From NCBI GenBank assembly GCA_030278955.1, contig JAOANR010000005.1:186001-250000 (forward strand): a DNA stretch of 64,000 bases. The letters are read 5' to 3'. Source of the stretch: Hygrophila difformis. Lineage: Eukaryota; Streptophyta; Magnoliopsida; Lamiales; Acanthaceae. This document shows positions 55,439 through 64,000 of the stretch, one piece after another (positions within the stretch are counted from its first letter, which is position 1; every line of letters begins with the position of its first letter). Both the position numbers and the translations under genes were made by a program. Below the pieces are notes generated by a model. The model ran no database searches. It was not told where the DNA came from and was given only the letters and a program-made list of their open reading frames with translations.

Positions 55439-57158
55439 TCTACCCTCCTTAGAAATCAACTTCGTCCTCGGAGTTGGGTCGCACTCGGACTGATAGTAAT
55501 GCAGGCAATTGATTGACACGTAATAACTGACACGCACAAAATATTGAGGTTTGAAAATTAAATTCTTACCTCGGTGCGTGACGACTCTTTGCGGGGTATC
55601 ACATCCTCTCCCCCGTAGGACTGCAGTTATGTCCCCATAACTGCTAATGAGTCGTGTTGGAAAAGGTTGGGATATTTCTGCTTCATATCCGATTCCAACT
55701 CCCACGTGCCATGATTGGACCATAGCACCTTCACCATTTTTACGGTCTTGTTTCTTGTGAGCCTTTCTTTGACATTCAGTATCTCGATCGGATACTCCTC
55801 GTACGTCAGATCATCATCCATCTCAAACACATCAGTTTTCTAGACATGAGTTGGGTCGTGTACATATTTCTTTAACTGAGAAACATGAAACACATTGTGC
55901 ACTCGTGATAACTCCGGTGGAAGAGCCAATCGGTATGCCAAGGTACCCACACGATCTAAAATCTCGTATAGACTGATGTAGCGAGGACTAAGCTTTCCTC
56001 GTTTGTCAAATCGCATCACTCCTTTCATCGGTGACACCTTTAGCATGACCTTTTCCCCCACTTGGAATTCTAATTCTTGCCTCCTCGTGTCGGCATAGCT
56101 CTTTTGCCGGTCTTGTGCGGCCTACATCTTTTGCTGGACAACCTTGATCTTTCTGCTCATATCTTCAATGAGCTGAGGTCCAACAACTACAGAATTGTCA
56201 TCCTTTGCCTAACATAACGGACTACGGCACTTGCGTCCGTAAAGAGCTTCGAACGGTGCCATGCCAATGCTAGCATGGTAACTGTTGTTATATGAGAACT
56301 CAATTAGTGGCAAGTGGTTCTCCCAACTTCGCTTGAATTCATGTACACACGTTCTAAGCATGTCTTGAAGCGTTTGAATCGTCCGCTCAGTTTGACCGTC
56401 CGTCATCAGATGAAAAGTCGTGCTCATCTTGATCTGGGTTCCCAAGGCTTCTTGTAATTTTGTCCAGAAGTTTGAGACAAATCTACTGTCTCGATCAGAG
56501 ATAATATCGTGTGGTACTCCATGCCTTCGGACCACATTATCGATATATGCCTTGGCTAGTTGATCCATCGACCAATTATATATCTTTGGTATAAAGATGG
56601 CAGTCTTCGTCAACCGATCAATTATTACCCAAATTTTGTTCATTCCTCGAGGAGATTTGGTAATCCCGAGACAAAGTCCATAGAGATGCTATCCCACTTC
56701 CAACTTGGGATCTCCAATGGCTTCACCAATCCCAATGGCTTTTTCCGTACTGCCTTCATTTTCTGGCAGGTTATGCATTTAGCCACGAAATCCGCAATAT
56801 CTCTCTTCATTCTCGGCTACCAATAGATTTTCTTGAAATCTTTGTACAGCTTATCACCACTAGGGCGTATTGAATAAGGCGTGTTGTGGCCCTCTTCCAT
56901 CAATTTCCGCTTCAATTCCTCGCACTTGTGAGGAACGCACCATCTTCATTTGAAGCGAATACTCCCATCATCGTGGACTGTGAATCCTACCGCTTTTCCC
57001 TCATCAATCTTTTCCTTGATCCTCTTGAGATTCTCATCGTCCGGCTGAGCTGCTCGAATCTCGTCGAATACAGTAGATTCAATTGTCACGGCATTCACCT
57101 TCTCTACCACAGTCCCATAATGGACTAGTTCAGTAACCAACTTTGCTAGGTCCATATA
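55439..57158 (-). pseudogene. Chromovirus integrase-chromodomain fragment, decayed
   Basis: On the minus strand this covers the connection after RNase H, the integrase zinc finger, core ([14 protein letters not shown]), GPY/F and chromodomain regions, close to L1's pol. Several breaks are visible: stops replacing Trp at SPLCW (about 56210) and in KIYWW (about 56818), a stop after KM near 56125, a stop near 55842, a one-base loss near 56655, and loss of three residues in the chromodomain. It is cut at 57158, in YMDLAKL, by the plus-strand element. The rest of the element should lie beyond 64000. Confidence 0.9.
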
Positions 57159-57740
57159 TGTAATACCCGAGAATTTTCCATCATAAAATAAAACAATAGT
57201 TAAATAAATAATAATAGATAAAATAAATATCATAAATAAATAAATAAATCCAGCAAATAAAAGAAGTAAATAAAGACAAGGAAATGAGAAATGAGATTTT
57301 TACTTAAAAAGGAATTAAAGGAATTTAATTAAATAAAAGTATGGATTAAAGGTGAATAAATGGTACACCAAAACCCGACACTAATGAACTCGAGGATTCG
57401 AGTCCAAAACATCCAATTAGACCCGAGAATAAATTTAGAGAGGAAGTAGAAACCCGAAGATACCCCGGGAATCGGAATTCGGGAGCATAGAGGGATAGAA
57501 ACCCGAAAGAGAGGCGGAAAAGCACGACGGATCGCACGACCCGCCCGGACTGAAGTCCAGGCGAAGTCGGCGCGGTGGCCGCGCGGTGAAGGGCGATTAG
57601 CGCGCCACGACCGCGCCACTTGACAGATTTGGTTGTTGCGTGAATCTCTCGCCCGAACGCGGATTTTTCGACTTTCGGTTGAACATCTCTCGACCCAAGA
57701 CCTTTAGGTCAGATTTGGACGCCCTAGGGATTGAGAATTC

Positions 57741-57750
57741 TATAAATAAG
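57741..57750 (+). promoter_or_regulatory. TATA box in chromovirus LTR
   Basis: TATAAATAAG lies between the GC-rich palindromic block and a leader-like region. It is identical in the related LTR at 12919. Confidence 0.65.
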
Positions 57751-57887
57751 CCCCTTGGGAGCCCCAAACAAGTTTACAAAACCCTACAACCTACTATACG
57801 TTCGAAACCCTAAATTCGGAGTCGACGGAAAGCACCAAACGGAGGCAGCAGCTTTGGACGAAAATCCAAGGATCTCCAAACGTTGTG

Positions 57888-59410
57888 GTAAGCTCTAGTC
57901 CGACAAATCTTTTCACGTTTCAATCCGAAAACGGATTCTAACTTCGATTCTTTTCTTTCTACACCCCGTATTGAATCTAGATCGTAGAACCCGACGAACG
58001 GAGAGGAGAAACGGTGATCTGGAAGCCACGCCTCCGAACTAGACATCCCCGACGTTCATAGACACTGTAAGTTAACTCTTACATGGTTTTGGGATGAATT
58101 AAAACATTCAAAACTAAAAGATTAACAAGAAACCGAAAATCTGTCAACTATTACTTTCTACCGACGCAACAGATTTGATGAATTTGTTCGAACCTTAAAA
58201 CGAACTCAAACGGAAAAACTTAAAACACGAAAAACGTTCCTAAGACTTAGATCTAGCTACTGCAAAGTTTTGCGAATTTTTGGAATTGATTTGATATGTG
58301 AAAACCCATTGAAACCGAGCTGTATGAATCTAGATCTTGAAATCTTGGACAGAACTTAGGAATGATCTTGATCACATTTTTGACATAGGATCTAGGCTAT
58401 TTTAGATCTTTGGCCAAACATGAAAGTCGTAGATAAATGTCTTAAGATGATCCCTGTCAAATGTCATTAAATTTGGAGTTGAATTGCTATGGTAGAATTC
58501 GAAATCTTTAAACTGTGACACATTAAACTCGGACAGATTTGTTCTTATGCGAAAATTGGCGATTTTGACCTACTTAGGTACCTCGGATTGAAAAAGTTAA
58601 AACACGAAAGTTGTAGATCTTGATGTTTCCGAGTCAGATATGAAGTTTTGGAATTTTTGGAATTAAATCCGATTTTAGATGAATTTTGGAGTAAACTGTG
58701 ATTTACCGAAACGAAATCTTGGAATCTTGTTGAAACATGGAATTAACCTTTAGGGTTGAAACGAATTGAGATATTATTTCTAAATAAATACAATGGAAGG
58801 CAGATTTTAAAAACTAAATCCCCTTACAAACTTGATAAATTAAAATTAGGGGTGAGTGCTCTGCAGGGTGCCCCCTAACGATTCACTTCGTGCCGTAATG
58901 GACGATGGTGACCCCGCGCGCTAAACTTGAGATATGGATTGCCTAAACGGCGAAACTTAGAGCCTACACTCTCGTGAATATCCGTATGGGTTTCCCGAGG
59001 CTCCGGAGTGGTACTGGGTATGGCTGATACGGTTGCGGCCGCCGGGCTACCGGCTAAACTTGTTGACATCGCGATTTTATCGTGAAACTTTGAAATACCA
59101 AATCGGGGATGTAATGGGGATTCTAAATTAAATTAAATTAGATTAAATTATGTTGTTGTCCAAATAAATTATTTAAATGCTTTATTTAAATTATGGCCTT
59201 TGTGATTAAACCATGTGATGTGTGTTATTAAATAGAGCCCTGAGATAGTTTAGGCTATTGGATACTCGATTAGATTAAATTATATATTATGTTATTATCA
59301 TGTTTTTGTTAAATTATTAAATTGATGGCTTTTAAACCCTACGATCATGCATGTGTTAACTTACTCAGCAATTTTGCTGACCAAAACCATTTTTATTCCT
59401 TTCCTTACAG
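57888..59410 (+). promoter_or_regulatory. Putative intron within the LTR
   Basis: The donor is GTG/GTAAGC and the acceptor TTCCTTACAG (59401-59410). CTGAC at 59377-59381 lies 30 bases before the acceptor, the same distance as in L4 although the surrounding sequence has diverged. Inferred only. Confidence 0.42.
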
Positions 59411-59774
59411 AATATGTGGAATGAGCATGTGTGAGCACGATTCATGCATGGGATTTTGGGGAACACTTATTTTGCTTTTAAATTTCGTACTTAGACTATA
59501 TTATGAACGGGCCTGTTTAACCCGTGTTTTGGCCATGTCGGCCCCTTTTATATTTTCCGCTGCGATATTGTACTAAACTAAATATTTCCGCTGCGCTATG
59601 CTATTATTATTTTCGAATTATATTGTATGGGCTATTTTGAATGCTTTAAATGTTTTAAATACTGCAATACCTAGCCTTGCATCCCTTTGGTAAGTTCGGA
59701 GAAACCGTGTCTTACTAGGGAGATGTGGCGGTGACATCCCGACCTGGGTAACAAAAAACCGGGGTGTTACAAGT

Positions 59775-59786
59775 TGGTATCAGAGC
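59775..59786 (+). other. Primer-binding site (initiator-methionine tRNA)
   Basis: TGGTATCAGAGC lies three bases after the LTR end and is the expected start site for minus-strand DNA synthesis. Confidence 0.93.
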
Positions 59787-59971
59787 CCGGCTATTTTTAA
59801 ACCATTATTATTTTTAAACTACTATTAATATTTTGACTATTACTTTAAATTTTAAATTATTATTTCCATGGAGAAATTTTTTTTAAAACCCATGGGAAAA
59901 ATATATATATGGTGCATTAAATTATTATTGGGGGGGAATATCATTTGCATGTGCATGTTGCATCTCTGTTA

Positions 59972-60121
59972 TGAACTTAGAATCTTGGCTAATTGAACCT
60001 AGAATCTTGGCGAAACTTGAACCTAGAATCTTGGCGAAACTTGAACTTAGAATCTTGGCGAAACTTGAACTTAGAATCTTGGCGAATTGAACCTAGAATC
60101 TTGGCGAATATTAACTTAGAT
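59972..60121 (+). repeat. Tandem repeat in leader before the upstream ORF
   Basis: About six units of 20-26 bases based on TAGAATCTTGGCGAA with spacers such as ACTTGAACT. The array ends 17 bases before the ATG at 60138. It is absent from the L1 and L4 leaders. Confidence 0.85.
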
Positions 60122-60137
60122 CTCTTGCTTGCGCTAG

Positions 60138-60680
60138 ATGGCTAGTCAAGAGATGATGCAGTTGATGATCAAGATGATGAACGCTCACCTTGACACCCAA
60201 CAAACCATACAACAAATAAAAAATCGTATAGCTCACTTGGAGGCAAATCTGCACCAAATGGGAGACTTAAGGGAAGCTGACCTCCAGCACTTCCTGAACT
60301 TGAGAGCCGCTGATCAAGATCGCATAAAAGACTTAGAAACTCAAGTGCAAAAACTCACCGAACGAAGCGATGCTGTGATAGATAGAGTCGAGGATCTAGG
60401 GACGGACCTGCTTGACCTCACTGATATAGTAGTACCATATAGCCCTGTGGAAGACCACTTGATGGGACCACGAAGCCCAACACCCCCCAGTGGAGAGCCC
60501 GTCTGGCCTTATCCATGGACGCTACGGAACCCTTGGGCTCTGGCCCCACATGGTCCGCCCATCGCCAAACCCGAGCCCCGTGGAGAACCATCCGGGAGAG
60601 ACACCGGACCCAGTTCCGGAAGCCGTCGATCCACCATCCCCAGTGTTTCATGGACCTTTGGGCACCGGCCAGGTCTCTGA
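60138..60680 (+). CDS. Upstream ORF: coiled-coil protein before gag position
   Basis: The frame encodes 180 residues just after the leader. Residues 1-95 have heptad-like hydrophobic spacing (MMQLMIKMMNAHL, IKNRIAHLEANLHQM, DRIKDLETQVQKL, VIDRVEDLGTDLLDL), and a Pro-rich region follows. A neighbouring frame running to 60738 ends in an acidic stretch (DEDDPMEDPATLPEDAEIF) like the tail of the ORF at 41577-42035. A frameshift around 60490-60540 has probably swapped the C-terminus. No enzyme motif is seen. Position, size and build match the L1 upstream ORF, although direct sequence similarity is weak. Confidence 0.65.
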   Translation: MASQEMMQLMIKMMNAHLDTQQTIQQIKNRIAHLEANLHQMGDLREADLQHFLNLRAADQDRIKDLETQVQKLTERSDAVIDRVEDLGTDLLDLTDIVVPYSPVEDHLMGPRSPTPPSGEPVWPYPWTLRNPWALAPHGPPIAKPEPRGEPSGRDTGPSSGSRRSTIPSVSWTFGHRPGL

Positions 60681-60738
60681 TGAGGATGATCCTATGGAAG
60701 ACCCCGCTACTCTGCCAGAGGACGCGGAGATCTTTTAG

Positions 60739-61064
60739 ATACTTTATCTTAGATAGTACATCTATTTTGCGCATCCTATTACTTGTATTAAAATTCTTTT
60801 AAAGGAATAAAATGTGAGTTGATTTTTTTTTGAAATCCTTCAGCCCAAAATTATCGGAAAAAAAAAAAGAGAGAGACGAACCGGAACAGTTCCACCACAT
60901 TTTCTCTAAACAACAACAGTCAAATCAGACAACTGAACAAGGATACAACGGGAACATAAACTACGAAACAAAACACAGCAAGATCATCCTTGTACAGTCC
61001 ATAAGAAAACAACTAAATAAAACACTACTACAGCAAGCCTAGATGGAAATGCGGAAACAAAGGA
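60739..61064. other. Non-coding junction region
   Basis: The start may be spacer after the upstream ORF. A T run at about 60821-60830 could mark the edge of the antisense block, since it is an A run on the minus strand. No gene was supported. Confidence 0.45.
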
Positions 61065-62397
61065 TCACTGGTCGGGAGGCGGGAACTGACGATGCATATA
61101 CTCGTCCATCTGGCGCATGTAGGCGTATATATCGGTCATGGAGGCCTGCTGCTCCAGCTGTCTCGTAGTGATCGTATCCATGCGAGCCTGGTACAGGTCC
61201 ATCCTGGCATCCAGAGCGTCGTAGCGAGCCTGCCCGGCTGCAAACCCAGCATCCATACGAGCGAACCCCGCATCCATACTAAGCTGCATACCCTGCAGCA
61301 TCTGAACTATCTGCAGCATCTCCGCACCCTGCTGGGGAACCTCGGGAGGCGGAGGTGGCTGCTCAGGAGGAACAACTAGAATCAAACCATCACCGTTGGG
61401 CTCCGGGCGAAGGACAGCCGGAGGAGCCCCACGTCGAAGAGCACTGCGTCGAGGGGCGTAGCTAGGAATACGGTAGTAGCCGCCAGCGGATAGCTCGTAA
61501 GGATCCGTCTCTGGTGACGTACGGATCCCCTGAGCCGCACACATGCCCCAAATAAGATGAACATGGGTAATCACCCTGCTCCCTCGTCCTCGGCGCATAC
61601 CCCTCAGGTTGTCCGCGATACAAGCCCCAACATTCACCTTACCACCTCGGGCGAGAAAGCAGATGGTCTCATAGACGTGGTCGATAACAATATGGCTCCG
61701 GGTGATCGGCCGGACACGGCCTAACCATATCTGAGCTAGCTCGCGCCACGGAGAGTCCATCGTCGTCAACCTCAGCTCGTGATCATGCTCGAGCAGAGGA
61801 GACGTCAAGGTGCATAAAACGCCCCACGCAGGCGGGGGTATACGACCCTCAGGCTGTGGCCGGAATACGCCGTCGTCAGGAAGGCCAAAGTAGACGTTGA
61901 TCGCCCGAGCACTGAAATCTAGATGGCGACCCCGAACCCAGACTTGAGACAAGTCACTGTTCTCCCCGAGACCGCCAATGTTGGCAATGACCTCCATAGC
62001 TAAGTACCCAGAAGCGATGCCCTCGGGATGGCGCGCAAGCCCAGTCCACTGAAGAAGATCCAAAACTGGACTAACCCTGTCGTCGTCCATATGGCGAGGA
62101 TATATGCCTCTCTCCGGGACGTAAGACCTGTTCCGACGAAGCTCGTCGAAATAGAACTCCTGAGAGGCCATAGTAGCAAACCGATACCTGTCGTGTCGAC
62201 GGGGACGCACCTCGTCAGGGAGACCCCTGAGCTTAGGGCCCCGCTGCTCCTCGTCCCCCTCGGACTCGCTCTCATCAAAATCAGACATCGCCGGAGCGGC
62301 AGTGCTAGGACCAGCCTCATCGCGCTGAGCAACTCGTCTCCTGGTCCTCGGGGGACACATGAGTGATGCCAAACCAACCCACAGAAAAAGCAGCATC
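61065..62397 (-). CDS. Transposon-associated protein, main exon (antisense)
   Basis: The exon encodes 443 residues from MLLFLWVGLASLM, if splicing joins at 62397 (TTTGCAG/G). An acidic Ser-rich N-terminus (SDFDESESEGDEE) precedes a conserved part (FYFDELRRNRSYVPERGIY, FSARAINVYFGLPDDGVF). This resembles the domain Pfam calls a putative plant transposon protein, found around Athila/Tat-like elements. A Pro-rich stretch (about residue 345) and repeated MDAGFARMDAGFAAGQ-like helical segments end the protein. The open frame is intact and GC-richer than its surroundings. It lies antisense to the enclosing element and sits where gag, protease and most of reverse transcriptase should be. Function is unknown. 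Confidence 0.7.
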
Positions 62398-63190
62398 CTG
62401 CAAATGTCCAACCAATACCAAATGTAAAGATAAATCCTGCATAGTGATTACAATAAGCATAATCTAGAAACCACCAGAACATGAGGTGTGAGCTCTAACA
62501 CGAGCAATCAAGAAGACAACCAAACCAAGACTATGTCTAGAAAAGTCCCAAACCTCTTTGGGACATTTCGTCAAACACGTTGAGTGCGCAATAATCAATA
62601 CCAAAGTTTACTTGCAAACACATGGGAAACGTCCCCAAACCAAACCAATTGCTTAGGCAATAACTCATCATCATAATAGGGCACAAAACAACGGCAACAA
62701 ACTCATCCGCATGCCCCAATACCAATACAAATCGGGAAATTCATGTTTCCTTTAGAATATGGGAGCTAGTAAAAACTTCCTCAAACTAGGCATACGTTGT
62801 TGACAAATACTTTCTAATCAACAAAAATAACAACAAGTATCGCCCAAACCCGCTAATTGCACAAATTAAGTCTAAAAACAACAAACCCCCAATTCTTGTC
62901 CCTAAACCCTAATTTTGAAATTCACCCAAAGATTAAGGCTAAACAAGACATAAAATCTGAAATTGACGAATAGAAGTAGCAGACGCATACCTTGCAGAGG
63001 AAAATCGAAGCCGGGAATGAGAGAATCAGGGGATGGGAGAACGAATTTGAGAGAAAACTAGAAGAAGTCTCGGAAGTGGAAATGGGGCGGAATGACTCGC
63101 GCTCCGCGCGAGCCCCTTTGTTCGAACTGGCATGGCCGCGCGGTCGCCGCGCGCCACCGCGCGGGCACCGCGCGAGCCTCAAAAGTTGTT
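62398..63190 (-). other. Putative intron and leader exon of the antisense gene
   Basis: On the minus strand the donor CTCTGCAAG/GTATGCG (62991/62990) and the acceptor ending TTTGCAG (62398) define a 593-base intron. The upstream exon is a C/T-rich leader with no obvious start codon in use. Upstream of it is a GC-rich hairpin block (63120-63180, GCGCGC-type words) like those in the LTR promoters. Confidence 0.5.
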
Positions 63191-63226
63191 TTTTTTTATT
63201 TTTTTTACCTTCTACTGTTTACTCGA

Positions 63227-64000
63227 TAAGCTATACGGCAAGCTGTCGAAATGTGACTTCTGGCTGAAAGAAGTGGCATTTCTCGGACACATAGTATCCG
63301 CTGATGGAGTATCAGTGGATCCGGCAAAAGTCTCTGTCGTAACTGAATGGGCAACTCCGAAAAGTCCAACGGAAATAAGGAGTTTCCTTGGATTAGCCGG
63401 ATATTATAGACGATTTGTGAAGGACTTTTCAAGGATTGCACGTCCTTTGACCCAGCTGCTGAAGAAATGAGCAAAATACGAGTGGACCGAAGCTTGTGAG
63501 ATGGCGTTTCAAGAGCTGAAGAAACGACTCACAACCACACCCGTATTAACACTACCATCAGAGCATGGTGACTTCGAAGTATATAGCGATGCTTCGAAGG
63601 AAGGTTTAGGTTGTGTTTTGATGCAAGACTAGAGAGTCGTAGCCTATGCATCACGCCAACTAAAACCCCACGAGGAAAATTATCCGACCCACGACCTGGA
63701 GTTGGCAGCGGTCGTTTTCGCTCTAAAGATATGGAGACATTATCTTTATGGGCGGAAATGTCGAATGTTCACCGACCACAAGAGCTTGAAATATATATTC
63801 ACTCAGAAGGAGTTGAATTTGAGACAGCGAAGGTGGTTGGAACTTATTAAAGACTACGATTTAGAGATAGCATACCACGAGGGGAAGGCGAATGTGGTAG
63901 CCGATGCTCTAAGTCGGAAAACCCAACACGTGACAAACTCGTTGGTAATTCCGCCGGCATTGTACATGGATTTGGCAAGATTGGAGTTAGAACTTGTGCA
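63227..64000 (+). pseudogene. Chromovirus pol fragment (RT end to RNase H), runs off window
   Basis: Pol appears abruptly at [15 protein letters not shown], late in reverse transcriptase. It continues through the connection and RNase H ([24 protein letters not shown]) to the window end. It is nearly the same as 9847-10620. It lacks the frameshift of that copy but has its own stops at about 63468 (after QLLKK) and 63630 (VLMQD then stop). The join just before 63227 has no recognisable transposon end. Confidence 0.9.

Larger units (their letters stand above)
57159..59771 (+). repeat. 5' LTR of a plus-strand chromovirus (complete)
   Basis: It runs from TGTAATACCC to GGTGTTACA and is the intact reference copy for the split LTR at 12344/45919. 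It has a GC-rich block (57570-57620), TATAAATAAG (57741-57750), donor-like GTG/GTAAGC (57888), one repeat unit (58850-58915), a GCCGG hairpin (about 59040) and an acceptor at 59410. It inserted into the minus-strand pol. ATATA (57154-57158) would be the left target copy. Confidence 0.94.

Noticed and set aside
61382..62482. Alternative frames of 60-160 residues overlapping the antisense gene
   Set aside because: The long 443-residue frame has the recognised domain; the others are shadows in GC-rich DNA.

Overview
This window is plant nuclear DNA made almost wholly of Ty3/gypsy LTR retrotransposons nested in one another, with a few scraps of low-copy host sequence. The plant assignment rests on Tekay/Del-type chromoviruses with LTRs of 2.5-3.2 kb, a primer-binding site matching initiator-methionine tRNA (TGGTATCAGAGC), an Athila-type integrase tail, plant F-box exons with introns, an L1-type LINE fragment and Stowaway-like MITEs. 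I cannot name the species. No rRNA, tRNA or CRISPR was seen.

Layout. 1-9.3 kb: 3' end of an Athila-like element, an LTR-like region, one F-box exon (2623-3283), then a second Athila-like 3' end and LTR-like region; both LTR-like regions carry arrays of GTCGCGGAAC palindromes. 9.7-45.9 kb: a layered stack. The outermost layer is a plus-strand chromovirus (decayed pol 9698-12120; 3' LTR 12344-13337 plus 44906-45919) whose 3' end lies inside a second F-box gene. Inside its LTR sits a minus-strand element L1 (LTRs 13608-16194 and 42299-44905) with an extra ORF before gag and an apparently intact gag-pol. L1's pol is split between 18468 and 38688 by element L2 (target duplication ATCCG), which has lost its internal region. 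L2's 3' LTR is split by plus-strand element L3 (20196-34521, duplication TAGAT), which has almost no gag. L3 is split by element L4 (23586-31295, duplication GTGAA), which codes for Gag only.

45.9-52.9 kb is the main host-like stretch: the truncated F-box gene, AT-rich intergenic DNA, a LINE fragment, a MITE inside a MITE, and a foldback element with arms of about 410 bp. 52.9-64 kb is a second stack: a minus-strand chromovirus 3' LTR and decayed pol, interrupted at 57159 by a plus-strand element of the same family as the outer element at 9.7 kb. That element has a 5' LTR, an upstream coiled-coil ORF, a spliced-looking antisense gene (61065-63190), and a decayed pol running off the window.

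How the parts relate. L1 has all the parts of an autonomous element: Gag, protease, reverse transcriptase, RNase H, integrase and chromodomain. L4 (Gag only) and L3 (no protein of note) share its LTR-end and primer-site signals and would need enzymes supplied by such an element. The least expected signals are the ORF upstream of gag in two families, splice-like donor/acceptor pairs inside the LTRs that would remove 1.5-1.9 kb of leader, a primer-binding site triplicated within hairpins in L4, and repeat cassettes that differ by family at matching places in otherwise related LTRs.
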